Shown here in pieces: positions 35,451 through 43,300 of a stretch of DNA of 64,000 nt (positions are counted from its first letter, which is position 1; the number at the start of each line of letters is the position of its first letter). The stretch is from NCBI RefSeq assembly GCF_017566145.1, contig NZ_JABFCL010000010.1, positions 1 through 64,000 of the forward strand. Reading direction: 5' to 3'. Under the pieces are notes generated by a model. It was not told the origin of the DNA and searched no databases. It worked only from the letters and a program-made list of their open reading frames with translations. This DNA is from Bittarella massiliensis (ex Durand et al. 2017). Its GTDB lineage: Bacteria; Bacillota; Clostridia; Oscillospirales; Ruminococcaceae. The translations under genes and the position numbers were made by a program.

Positions 35451-35674
35451 TGGCCAACGGTGGCCATCAGATGGCCAGGAAATGGTCACGAGATGGTCAC
35501 CAGTGGCCAGATAAGGCGAAATGGTCAGCAAATGGTCACCAGTGACCACTAAGTGGCCACCAAATGGCCAGAAAGAGACCACGGAGGAGCCACTGGACAA
35601 AAAGTGGCCGGCAAATGGTCACCAGTGGCCACCAGATGGCCACGAATGGGCTCCGAAATGGCCAGGCGTGACCA
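35451..35674. repeat. Helically phased TGGYCA array (candidate replication origin)
   Basis: About 19 hexamers of TGGCCA, TGGTCA, TGACCA or a one-base variant, with starts at 35451, 35461, 35472, 35483, 35494, 35504, 35522, 35533, 35543, 35554, 35565, 35594, 35605, 35616, 35626, 35637, 35647, 35659 and 35669. Steps are nearly all 10-12 bp, so the sites face one side of the helix. TGGCCA is self-complementary. It is not translated in any frame with a ribosome site. Position directly behind the SF3 helicase genes suggests an origin or an operator cluster. Confidence 0.85.
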
Positions 35675-35709
35675 GTTACACAGTGAAAACGATATAAGGA
35701 GGGTCAGAT

Positions 35710-36153
35710 ATGACGAAGGAAGAGGTGCTCTGCATCCTCGAGGCCCCCGGGTGGGCTCTTCAGGACGTGGAGCGAGCATACGAACGCTACGAGCGAGCAT
35801 ACAGCCGTTGCACAGGCGGTGCCATCCGCTACGACAAGGAAGGCACGTCGGGAGGCGGCGGAGACCCGGATATGCCGCTCATCATCTTCGCGGAGCGCTC
35901 CACGGAGCTGGACATCGCGAAGGCACGCTACAAGGCGGCGAAGCAGAGGGCGGAGTCGCTCATCGGGCTGCTCGAGGACTGGCGCAAGCGCGCCGTGCTC
36001 ACGGGCCGATATGTGGCGGCACCGGCGCTCACATGGCCGGAACTCGCCGAGACGCTCTCGGTGAGCGAACGGCAGACGTACCGCATGAAGAACGACGCCA
36101 TCGACGCGCTGTGCGTGCTCGGAGGCGGACCGGTTCTCGCTGCGGTCTCGTGA
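35710..36153 (+). CDS. ArpU-like phage transcriptional regulator
   Basis: A 147-residue protein with a helical N-terminal half and a C-terminal sigma-70 region-4-like HTH (LTWPELAETLSVSERQTYRMKNDAIDAL), the form of the ArpU/RinA-type late regulators of Firmicutes phages. Strong ribosome site TAAGGAGGGTC. By family it could activate the late operon; by position it could also bind the hexamer array just upstream. Confidence 0.7.
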   Translation: MTKEEVLCILEAPGWALQDVERAYERYERAYSRCTGGAIRYDKEGTSGGGGDPDMPLIIFAERSTELDIAKARYKAAKQRAESLIGLLEDWRKRAVLTGRYVAAPALTWPELAETLSVSERQTYRMKNDAIDALCVLGGGPVLAAVS

Positions 36154-36188
36154 GAAGCAGGGGTCAAGGGGGAGGCCATCCCCCTTGT

Positions 36189-36245
36189 CCACACTAATGG
36201 CGGCGGGGCACCCGTTGCCATTAGTAATAGTGGATTAACAGATAT
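36189..36245 (+). other. Candidate oriT hairpin upstream of the relaxase
   Basis: ACTAATGGC (36193-36201) pairs perfectly with GCCATTAGT (36217-36225), and the stem continues inwards by six pairs (two G-T) to a GCA loop, 15 bp in all. TAGTGGATTAA (36228-36238) follows, resembling the TAGTGTG-TTA nick region of pMV158-type MobV plasmids. A second hairpin (36165-36187) lies before it. Location 60-110 bases before a MobV gene is normal for an oriT. Confidence 0.6.
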
Positions 36246-36299
36246 GACAAAGGAATAGCTGTTATGGAGTACGACGAGAGACGAATAGGAGGAATGTTT

Positions 36300-37577
36300 A
36301 TGACGAATATGAGCAATACGACGACGGTGCGATTCCACATGGGCGGGGAAAGCGACATCAAGACGGCACACAACCGTCGGGATGAAGCGACCGTCAAGTG
36401 GGAGAAGCACATCGACATGGAACGCAAGCACATCGTGCTGAAGGACATGGAGTTGGAGGAGGCATACGCCGAGCTGTTCGGCGAGGCTATCGAGGAGTAC
36501 GACGCCAAGCAGAAGCGCCGCGACCGTAAAATCGGCGGAGTCCGAGAGTACATGGAGCAGGTGCGTGCTGATGCCCGAGGCCGGGTCAACAAGAAGACCC
36601 GTGAGAAGGGCAAGAACCTCGCATACGAGGTCATCGTCGGCATCGGCTCTGTGAAGCCGGTGGTCGACGAGTCGACGGGGCGCTACAAGCGCGACGAGGA
36701 CGGCGAGATTCTGATGCCGTTCCTCGTCCCCGACGACATCTGCGAGGAAGTGCTGAAGGCCTACCTCGATGCGTGGGAGAAGCGCAACCCGCACCTGTAC
36801 GTGTACGGCGCGTACTACCACGCAGACGAAGGCGGCGCGCCACACATGCACATCGACTTCATCCCGTGGGCAGACGGGTACAAGCGCGGGATGGAGGTGC
36901 AGACCAGCCTGAACAAGGCGCTGGAACAGCAGGGCTGCATCAGCGAGGGATGGACGCGCAACAGCTCCGTGGTATGGGCGGACCGAGAGCGGCAGTTCCT
37001 CGAGGACATCGTGTCACAGTACGGATACGAGGTCGTGCACCCGGACGCCGGCAAGTACCGCGAGGCCATGCCGTGGCGCATGTACGCCGAGGAGCAGGAG
37101 GCGCTTCGGCAGCTCGACGAGCAGTACGCCGCATTGGAGTCCATGCGCCGAGAAGAGGCGGACATGGAGGCGGAGCTGAGCATCAAGAAGCAGGAGCTGG
37201 AGAGCGTGAGCGAGGAGCTGAGCCTCATCGAGGAGATGCGTAACACGGTGCTCCCGGACGGGCGCACGGCGCTGGAGCACATCATCGCCCGGGCGCGCAA
37301 GGAGAAGGAGCGCAAGCGCCTGGAAGAGGAAGAGCGCAACCGCATCGCGCGCAACCGCCGGAAGTACGAGTACACGCCGGCAAGGCTGAACAGCCGGGCG
37401 GTCGAGGAGCTGGAGGCAGAAGAGGAGCGTATCCAGCGGAAGGCGAGAGAGGACGCGGCAGGCCTCGGAGAAGCCAAGCAGATGCGATATGAGCGGTTTT
37501 TACGCGACCACCCTGGAAGTGTCGGGATGACACGAGAAAGCAGCTTAGATTTCGATTTTGGACGCTTCAAGCGGTAA
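36300..37577 (+). CDS. MobV-family relaxase (Pre/Mob plasmid recombination enzyme)
   Basis: A 425-residue protein. The N-terminal part has the MobV motif I region (AHNRRDEAT, then KHIDMERKHIVLKD) and motif III HADEGGAPHMHID, the metal-binding histidines. The C-terminal 170 residues are a coiled coil. In this family the relaxase nicks oriT and leads the strand during conjugative mobilisation. ATG 36300 with AGGAGG six bases upstream is preferred over 36264. A relaxase gene with an oriT-like hairpin inside a tailed phage is unusual. Confidence 0.9.
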   Translation: MTNMSNTTTVRFHMGGESDIKTAHNRRDEATVKWEKHIDMERKHIVLKDMELEEAYAELFGEAIEEYDAKQKRRDRKIGGVREYMEQVRADARGRVNKKTREKGKNLAYEVIVGIGSVKPVVDESTGRYKRDEDGEILMPFLVPDDICEEVLKAYLDAWEKRNPHLYVYGAYYHADEGGAPHMHIDFIPWADGYKRGMEVQTSLNKALEQQGCISEGWTRNSSVVWADRERQFLEDIVSQYGYEVVHPDAGKYREAMPWRMYAEEQEALRQLDEQYAALESMRREEADMEAELSIKKQELESVSEELSLIEEMRNTVLPDGRTALEHIIARARKEKERKRLEEEERNRIARNRRKYEYTPARLNSRAVEELEAEEERIQRKAREDAAGLGEAKQMRYERFLRDHPGSVGMTRESSLDFDFGRFKR

Positions 37578-37601
37578 TACGAGAAAGAGAGGATGATATA
37601 A

Positions 37602-37838
37602 ATGGCTTACAAGAAGGTTTACATGGTGTACGAGGTTAAGGACGCGTACGCGGGGGTACACTCCGCGTTCATGGAGGCGGTGCCGGAGGGGACGCAGATT
37701 CTCCCTCCGAAGCACGCGGTGCGGATGTTCGCGGCGACCACGCGCAAGGAGGCGCAGGCCCTCCGCGAGTGCATCGTCACGGGAATCGTGAACAAGCACG
37801 GAACGACCATCATGTCCAGCGACCTGTACAGCGAATAG
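37602..37838 (+). CDS. Small phage protein of unknown function
   Basis: A 78-residue protein (MAYKKVYMVYEVKDAY at the start) behind GAGAGGATGA, 24 bp after the relaxase gene. It ends at a terminator, so it closes this operon. No family recognised; possible relaxase accessory by position only. Confidence 0.6.
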   Translation: MAYKKVYMVYEVKDAYAGVHSAFMEAVPEGTQILPPKHAVRMFAATTRKEAQALRECIVTGIVNKHGTTIMSSDLYSE

Positions 37839-37852
37839 CGTGAAAAAAAGAG

Positions 37853-37889
37853 CCGTCCCCACGGAGCGAATCCGTGAGGGCGGTTTTTT
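37853..37889. terminator. Terminator between convergent phage genes
   Basis: A 13-bp imperfect stem (37853-37865 with 37871-37883) and TTTTTT. It ends the early rightward operon and may also serve the minus-strand gene. Confidence 0.85.
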
Positions 37890-37900
37890 CATGCCGGGAC

Positions 37901-38179
37901 CTAGTGCAGCTCCGGGGCTGCGACGTAGGCCCAGTCCGTCCCGAAATGCGTGACGCCTAAGACGTGCAGGTCCAGAGGCTCGTAGTAGAACACGAGCTCG
38001 TCGGTGTGCTGGAGCAGGAACGTGGGGTCGTCGACGATGTACCACTGGAACACCTCGTCCCACGGTGCGGGCTCGCCGTTGATGAGCTCCAGCTCCAAGT
38101 CCCCCATGCCGTTGCATAGGATGAGCGCCCCGCAGGTCTCCGCGAGGTCGGCGTATGTCTTTATGTTCGTGAAATTCAT
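37901..38179 (-). CDS. Conserved small protein of mobile elements, unknown function
   Basis: A 92-residue acidic protein with a strong GGGGAGGT ribosome site. Its C-terminal half (LLQHTDELVFYYEPLDLHVLGVTHFG) matches from memory a hypothetical protein often seen on mobile elements of gut Firmicutes. It is one of only two minus-strand phage genes, so it may be expressed in the lysogen. A CTCATAAACG motif lies 52 bp upstream. Function unknown. Confidence 0.7.
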   Translation of the reverse strand: MNFTNIKTYADLAETCGALILCNGMGDLELELINGEPAPWDEVFQWYIVDDPTFLLQHTDELVFYYEPLDLHVLGVTHFGTDWAYVAAPELH

Positions 38180-38312
38180 GGCGGTTACCTCCCCTTCTTT
38201 TCTTCAAGGGAGCAACCGAAGCCGAAGGCTTCTCATAAACGCCGCGACCACCGCGACGGATATGGTGACGTCGACCACTTCAACCAAGGTACGGAAGGGA
38301 GGGCGTGATGTT
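38180..38312. other. Upstream region of the minus-strand gene
   Basis: GAAGCC-GAA-GGCTTC forms a small dyad, and CTCATAAACG (38232-38241) is the reverse complement of the core of a motif repeated at 38360, 38761 and 58555. No gene seen. Confidence 0.4.
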
Positions 38313-38612
38313 GCCCTCAAAAAGTGAAAAAACGTTTTTGAGGGCAATTTCGGGATGCTAAACGCTCGTTTATGAGGGGAAATGCTTGCATTTAGGGGTC
38401 AAAACTCAACCCTCAAAAACTTTTCAACTTTTATTCTATAACCGTATAACAGTACCCTGTGGTGAAAATAAGTTACTTTTTTACTGAGTATTTAAGAATA
38501 AGTAAGAAATACATTGATATATGAGGAGAAATAGAAAATTTTGCACTCAAATAGGGCAAAAATAGGCCATTTTTTTGAGAGTTTTTTTGAGTATTCCGCT
38601 TATTTTTGAGGG
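38313..38612 (+). repeat. AT-rich long direct repeat, left copy
   Basis: A block of about 300 bases with a near-copy at 58507-58806 in the same orientation. It begins with a perfect hairpin (11-bp arms 38313-38323 and 38335-38345) and holds six CTCAAAAA octamers in both orientations, AAACGCTCGTTTATGAG (38360-38376), and conserved runs such as CTCAACCCTCAAAAACTTTT. It is non-coding and far more AT-rich than the rest of the phage. Confidence 0.9.
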
Positions 38613-38760
38613 CTGGAGCCCCTCTCGGGCGTATCTGGGGATGATTTCGCACTCTGGAGCGTCCTTTTCCACACTTCTCGTGTGTCGTGGCGGAGGTCTC
38701 GGGGTCGTCGCGGCGGTCTCCACGCCCTCGCGAAAACCTTTTCGACCGGCCGAAACACAA

Positions 38761-38777
38761 AAACGCTCATTTATGAG
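38761..38777 (+). promoter_or_regulatory. Candidate operator before the late promoters
   Basis: AAACGCTCATTTATGAG contains the dyad GCTCAT-TT-ATGAGC and ends nine bases before the -35 of the first late promoter. The same 17-mer with one change occurs in both AT-rich blocks. Confidence 0.6.
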
Positions 38778-38785
38778 CCGAAGTC

Positions 38786-38814
38786 TTGACAAGGCATAAA
38801 TTAAGTGATAAAAT
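38786..38814 (+). promoter_or_regulatory. Late-region promoter 1
   Basis: TTGACA (38786-38791), 17 bases, TAAAAT (38809-38814). Confidence 0.8.
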
Positions 38815-38827
38815 ATTAAGTTTACGC

Positions 38828-38856
38828 TTGACAATGTCAGGGGTATATGTTAATAT
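38828..38856 (+). promoter_or_regulatory. Late-region promoter 2
   Basis: TTGACA (38828-38833), 17 bases, TAATAT (38851-38856). It lies 42 bp behind promoter 1, almost exactly four helical turns. Confidence 0.8.
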
Positions 38857-38952
38857 AGTTATAGTGGAAGTAATGTAATTAGAGAACATTCCTTTCTTTG
38901 ATTCTTTACGCACATGGGTTAGCGTTGCTTCCACCTGTTCCATAGCGATTGA

Positions 38953-38988
38953 CACGTAACGAGACGAAGGCTCCGTTGCGTGTTTTTC
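38953..38988 (+). terminator. Terminator in the late leader
   Basis: CACGTAACG pairs with CGTTGCGTG, and TTTTT follows. It sits between the tandem promoters and the first late gene, so late transcription would need readthrough. Confidence 0.7.
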
Positions 38989-39158
38989 GATTTACCTCCT
39001 TTCTTTCATATAGCCTGCCCCGGGTCGTAAGCGGGTGCGGGCGGCTTGCCCTCGCGGCGCTGACTCACCACACAGCGCCACGGGGGTTTTGCTTTATATA
39101 CGCGAATGAGGAGGGAGCATGGCAGAAGGAATGGTGATTATGTAGGAGGTAAAGACTT
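38989..39158 (+). other. Late leader with an 8-residue minigene
   Basis: A hairpin GGCGCTG (39056) / CAGCGCC (39073) followed by GGGGGTTTT, then a GAGGAGGG site and a nine-codon frame (ATG 39119, stop 39143-39145: MAEGMVIM) whose stop overlaps the GGAGGT site of the next gene. The minigene may couple translation into the late operon. Confidence 0.45.
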
Positions 39159-39941
39159 ATGAAGGCAATTACACATGACTTGAGCGCGAGCGGCAAGAAC
39201 GTGCATATCGTCCCGCTCGCTGATTTACATATAGGCGACTCTCAGGCAGACATGAAGGCGATTCAGGAGATGCTGAACCAAATCCTGGCTCTCGACGACG
39301 TGTACTGCATCCTCGGCGGCGACCTCATGGACTCCGCCATCGCATCGTCCATCGGCGACACCTACGCGGCGAAGCTCCAGCCCATGGAGCAGTTGCAGAA
39401 ATGCGTGGAGCTGTTCCAGCCGTTGGCCGACGCGGGAAAGATTCTCGGCGTGCTGCCGGGAAACCACGAGAACAGAATCTACAAGGCGGCCGGTGTTGAT
39501 ATGACTAGGGTCTTTTGCGACCAGTTAGGGCTCACCGAGCTGTATTCGGAGACGACCGCCTTGTATTTCCTGAAGGTCGGCTCGCAATCTCGCGGCCGTC
39601 CTTTTGTATATACGCTGTACTACACGCACGGCTCCGGCGGAGGACGCAAGGCCGGAGGCAAGATAAACCGCCTCATGGACTACGCGAACATCGTCGACGC
39701 GGACATCTACGTGTGCTGCCACACGCACATGCCGGCCGTCGCGAAGATGGAGTACATCCGACCCGTACCCCAGAACGGCACGCTGGCGCACGTCGAGAAG
39801 ACGTTCGTCAACACCGCCTCTTCCCTCGTGTACGGCGGATACGGCGACAGACAGGGCTACGCCCCTGCGTCCAACTCGTATCCGGTCATCGAGCTGCACG
39901 GCGAAGGCGGGACGGAGAAGGCCGTCACGGTGCACATCTAG
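39159..39941 (+). CDS. Calcineurin-like metallophosphoesterase
   Basis: A 260-residue enzyme with all family motifs: DLHIG, GGDLMD, PGNHENR, a His in YTHGSGGG and CHTHMP. Ribosome site TAGGAGGT. It is the first gene of the late operon, ahead of the terminase genes. Phage enzymes of this family are nucleases or phosphatases; the substrate here is unknown. Confidence 0.88.
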   Translation: MKAITHDLSASGKNVHIVPLADLHIGDSQADMKAIQEMLNQILALDDVYCILGGDLMDSAIASSIGDTYAAKLQPMEQLQKCVELFQPLADAGKILGVLPGNHENRIYKAAGVDMTRVFCDQLGLTELYSETTALYFLKVGSQSRGRPFVYTLYYTHGSGGGRKAGGKINRLMDYANIVDADIYVCCHTHMPAVAKMEYIRPVPQNGTLAHVEKTFVNTASSLVYGGYGDRQGYAPASNSYPVIELHGEGGTEKAVTVHI

Positions 39942-39954
39942 GGAGGTGCGCGCC

Positions 39955-40161
39955 ATGGGAAGGTACGAGCGCATCGCGATACTGGAGGGTATCGCGAAGA
40001 CGAAGCGCGTGGAGCTGGAGCTCATCGAAGCGGAGCTTGAGCGGCTGCGTGCCGAAGACAAGAACGACTTTGAGCGATTCAAAGCCGAGATAAACGAACA
40101 GAAAGCGGAGCCTGAGCTCTCACCTGTGCCGAAGCGCACGGGCGGGGGCATCAGGCTCTAG
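39955..40161 (+). CDS. Small coiled-coil phage protein
   Basis: A 68-residue protein, almost wholly a charged coiled coil (ELELIEAELERLRAEDK). ATG 39955 follows GGGAGGTG. It lies between the phosphoesterase and terminase genes. Function unknown. Confidence 0.6.
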   Translation: MGRYERIAILEGIAKTKRVELELIEAELERLRAEDKNDFERFKAEINEQKAEPELSPVPKRTGGGIRL

Positions 40162-40195
40162 CCATTTTATACATCAACGTAAGGAGGTGCAGATA

Positions 40196-40675
40196 ATGTC
40201 AAAGCGAAAAATCAGTTCACCGACCGCCCTTGCGCGAATGTGGGAAGAGTACAAGGCGTACTGCGACTCCTACACAATCAAGCAGGAGGTCGACAGCACG
40301 TACACGACGCCCGAGGGCACGACGACGGGAAAGAGCGTGAAGGAAATCCTCTCGCCCATCTCGTACACGAAGGTGGGATTCCTGGCGTACATCGGATTGA
40401 CACGTCAATCCTTCCATGCCACATACGAGCAAGACCCGGCATACACTGACATTGTGGCGCGTATACGCCTTGAATGCGAGGTAGACGTCCGGGCGAAGTT
40501 CGAGACGGGACAAATCAACAGCCGGCTCGCCCCGCTGTGGATGAGCAAGTACGGCTACGGCACGAAGGCCGACGCGGCGGTCGAGCATAAGGCCGACAAC
40601 AACCTGTTGGAGATGATTCAGCAGTCGCAGGCAGACCTCGGCGACGTGCCCGAGGATGATGAAGATGAAGTATAG
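40196..40675 (+). CDS. Terminase small subunit
   Basis: A 159-residue DNA-packaging protein that should recognise the packaging site and load the large subunit. It has an N-terminal HTH-like part, a central helical region with YTKVGFLAYIGLTRQSF, and an acidic C-terminus. ATG 40196 behind AAGGAGGTGC. The end overlaps the large-subunit gene by 20 bases. Assignment rests on fold impression and position. Confidence 0.8.
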   Translation: MSKRKISSPTALARMWEEYKAYCDSYTIKQEVDSTYTTPEGTTTGKSVKEILSPISYTKVGFLAYIGLTRQSFHATYEQDPAYTDIVARIRLECEVDVRAKFETGQINSRLAPLWMSKYGYGTKADAAVEHKADNNLLEMIQQSQADLGDVPEDDEDEV

Positions 40676-41948
40676 CGCCTTCTCCCGCCGACAGCTTCTC
40701 TCGATGCTGTGGTGGCAACAGCCGCGCTACAAGGACCGAGATGCCATCATCGCCGACGGTTCCATCCGTTCCGGCAAGACCGTATCCATGACGGTCGGAT
40801 ACATCCTCTGGAGCATGTCGTGCTTCGACAAGCAGTCGTTCGCCATCTGCGGCAAGACCATCGAGTCGCTGCGACGCAACGTGATACTCCACCTGCGAGA
40901 ATGGCTCCCGGGCGACTTCATCATCGCTGAGAAGCGCAACGAGAACCGCCTCATCATCCAGACGGCCGACGGCCGAGAGAACTCCTACCACCTCTTCGGA
41001 GGTCGTGACGAGTCCTCATACATGCTCATCCAAGGTATGACGCTCGCTGGCGTCATGTTCGACGAGGTGGCGCTCATGCCCCGCTCGTTCGTGGAGCAGG
41101 CATGCGCCCGTTGCTCCGTGCCGGGCTCGAAGTATTGGTTCAACTGCAACCCTCACAGCCCCGAGCACTGGTTCTACAAGGAATGGGTGAAGAACCACAA
41201 GAAGAAGAACGCGCTGCACTTGCACTTCACAATGGACGACAACCTCGCCCTCGACCCTAAAATCAAGGCGCGATACGAGTCCATGTACACCGGCGTGTTC
41301 TATCAGCGGTACATCAAGGGCCTGTGGGTGCTTGCCGAAGGCATCATCTACCAGGCGTTCAACAAGGAGACGAGCGTGGTTCCGACGGAACCGCGACCAT
41401 ATAGCAAATACATCGTGAGCATGGACTACGGGATACAGAACCCGACGGCCATGCTTTTATTCGGCCTGTGCGACGGCATCTGGTACCAGGTGGACGAGTT
41501 CTACCACAGCGGACGCGACACGGGACGGCAGAAGACGGACGAGGAATACTACGACGACCTATGCGAGCTGGTGGGCGACCTGCCCGTGCGAGAGCTCATC
41601 ATAGACCCGTCGGCGTCCTCGTTCATCGCACTCGTTCGCAAGCACAAGCGATTCCGCGTGCGCAAGGCGAACAACGACGTGCTGGACGGCATCCAGCACA
41701 CCGCGACGATGATTCAGGAGCAGCGCTTGCTCGTGAACGACTGTTGCGAGCACACGATACAGGAATACGGCCTGTACTCATGGCAGGAGAAGTCCACCGG
41801 CGGCGCAGACAAGCCGATAAAGGAGAACGACCACGCCATGGACGCCACGCGGTACTTCGTCAACACGACGAAGGCGTGGAAGGTCAAAGACGACTACGTT
41901 CCGCTACTGGAACGACAACGACAGCGAGGAGGTTACGCGATACGATGA
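40656..41948 (+). CDS. Terminase large subunit (PBSX type)
   Basis: A 430-residue packaging motor. ATPase: Walker A GSIRSGKT (about residue 35), Walker B GVMFDEVAL (about 132). RNase H-fold nuclease: SMDYGIQNP (about 255), LIIDPSASS and DHAMDATRY supply the metal-binding acids. It pumps DNA through the portal encoded by the next gene, with which it overlaps as ATGA. ATG at 40656, 40659 or 40665 could be used. Confidence 0.93.
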   Translation: MMKMKYSAFSRRQLLSMLWWQQPRYKDRDAIIADGSIRSGKTVSMTVGYILWSMSCFDKQSFAICGKTIESLRRNVILHLREWLPGDFIIAEKRNENRLIIQTADGRENSYHLFGGRDESSYMLIQGMTLAGVMFDEVALMPRSFVEQACARCSVPGSKYWFNCNPHSPEHWFYKEWVKNHKKKNALHLHFTMDDNLALDPKIKARYESMYTGVFYQRYIKGLWVLAEGIIYQAFNKETSVVPTEPRPYSKYIVSMDYGIQNPTAMLLFGLCDGIWYQVDEFYHSGRDTGRQKTDEEYYDDLCELVGDLPVRELIIDPSASSFIALVRKHKRFRVRKANNDVLDGIQHTATMIQEQRLLVNDCCEHTIQEYGLYSWQEKSTGGADKPIKENDHAMDATRYFVNTTKAWKVKDDYVPLLERQRQRGGYAIR

Positions 41949-43300
41949 AGACATATCAAGACTTGCTCGACGCAGGAAAAGACGAGACGACGCGTATGCG
42001 TTTCGTACTCGCTGCGATTGAAGAGCATAAGAACGGCATCATGTACCGCATCGCCAAGGAGGCGGAGCAGTACGACAAGAGGCAGAACACGACGATACGC
42101 AACTACCAGCGTATCTTGTACACGATGACCGGCGCTGCGGTCGAGGACCCGTTCCGCGCCAACCATAAAATCACGAGCGGGTTCTTCCCGCGCTTCGTGA
42201 ACCAGCAGAACCAGTTCCTGCTCGGCAACGGCGTGACGCTCGCCAAACCGGACAACAAGAAACGGCTGGGGAAGAGCTTCGACAGACAGCTCCAGAAGCT
42301 GGGCCACGCGGCCATCGTCGGCGGCGTATCCTTCGGCTTCTGGAACCTCGACCATCTGGACGTGTTCCGCGTCACCGAGTTCGTGCCTTTATACGACGAG
42401 AACAACGGGGCGCTCATGGCGGGCATCCGCTTCTGGCAGGTGGCCAAGGACAAGCCGCTGCGCGCCACGCTTTACGAGCTGGACGGGTACACCGACTACG
42501 CCAAGGGCGACGACAAGCCGATGAAGGTGCTGAAGGAGAAGCGCAGCTACATCCTCCACATCGCCACGTCCGAGATTGACGGCACGGAGATTTACGACGG
42601 CGAGAACTACCCGTCGTTCCCGATTATCCCGCTGTGGTGCAATCAGACGCACCAGAGCGAGCTCGTGGGCATCCGCGAGGCCATCGACAGTTACGACCTC
42701 ATCAAGTCGGGCTTCGCAAACGACCTCGACCAGGCCTCGATGATTTACTGGATTCTCCAGAACACCGGCGGCATGGACGACCTAGACCTCGCGCGGTTCC
42801 TCGACCGGCTCCACACCGTGGGCGCTGCGGTCGTGGACGGCGACGAAGGAGCCAAGGCGGACGCGCACACCATCGACGTGCCGTACCAGTCGCGCACGGC
42901 GTACCTCGAGAAGCTGGAAGCTGACCTCTACGCCGACTATCACGCGCTGGACATCTCGAAGCTCATGGGCGGCAACAAGACCGCCACGGAGATTCAGGCG
43001 GCCTACGAGCCTATGAACCTCAAGGCCGACCTGTTCGAGTATTGCGTGGACGAGTTCCTCGAGGACTTGTTCGAGCTGGTGGGCATCGACGACGTGCCGA
43101 CGTTCAACCGCGACATGATTAGCAACCAGCTGGAGTACACGCAGATGATTCTCGCAGCCGCGCCGCAAATCGGCGACGACATGGTGCTGAAGAAGCTCCC
43201 GTGGCTCTCCCCGGAGGACGTCGAGCTCATCAAGGCCGAGCGAGACTCCGAGGAGTTCTCGCTGGCCGGCGGAGGTGTGACGGATGGCGAAGAGGCATAA
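41945..43300 (+). CDS. Portal protein (SPP1 gp6-like)
   Basis: A 451-residue portal protein. Start ATG 41945 overlaps the terminase stop; the frame runs open further upstream but inside the terminase gene. Family signs are the N-terminal clip/wing region (HKITSGFFPRFVNQQNQFLLGNG), the GFWNLDHLDVFRV strands, and the helical DLIKSGFANDLDQ segment. The portal forms the dodecameric DNA gate at one capsid vertex. Confidence 0.9.
   Translation: MKTYQDLLDAGKDETTRMRFVLAAIEEHKNGIMYRIAKEAEQYDKRQNTTIRNYQRILYTMTGAAVEDPFRANHKITSGFFPRFVNQQNQFLLGNGVTLAKPDNKKRLGKSFDRQLQKLGHAAIVGGVSFGFWNLDHLDVFRVTEFVPLYDENNGALMAGIRFWQVAKDKPLRATLYELDGYTDYAKGDDKPMKVLKEKRSYILHIATSEIDGTEIYDGENYPSFPIIPLWCNQTHQSELVGIREAIDSYDLIKSGFANDLDQASMIYWILQNTGGMDDLDLARFLDRLHTVGAAVVDGDEGAKADAHTIDVPYQSRTAYLEKLEADLYADYHALDISKLMGGNKTATEIQAAYEPMNLKADLFEYCVDEFLEDLFELVGIDDVPTFNRDMISNQLEYTQMILAAAPQIGDDMVLKKLPWLSPEDVELIKAERDSEEFSLAGGGVTDGEEA

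Noticed and set aside
35451..35674. CRISPR array
   Set aside because: The repeated unit is only six bases with 4-6-base spacers in helical phase, and no cas gene is present.
38767..38955. 62-codon minus-strand frame over the late promoters
   Set aside because: No ribosome site, and it would cover two near-consensus promoters on the other strand.
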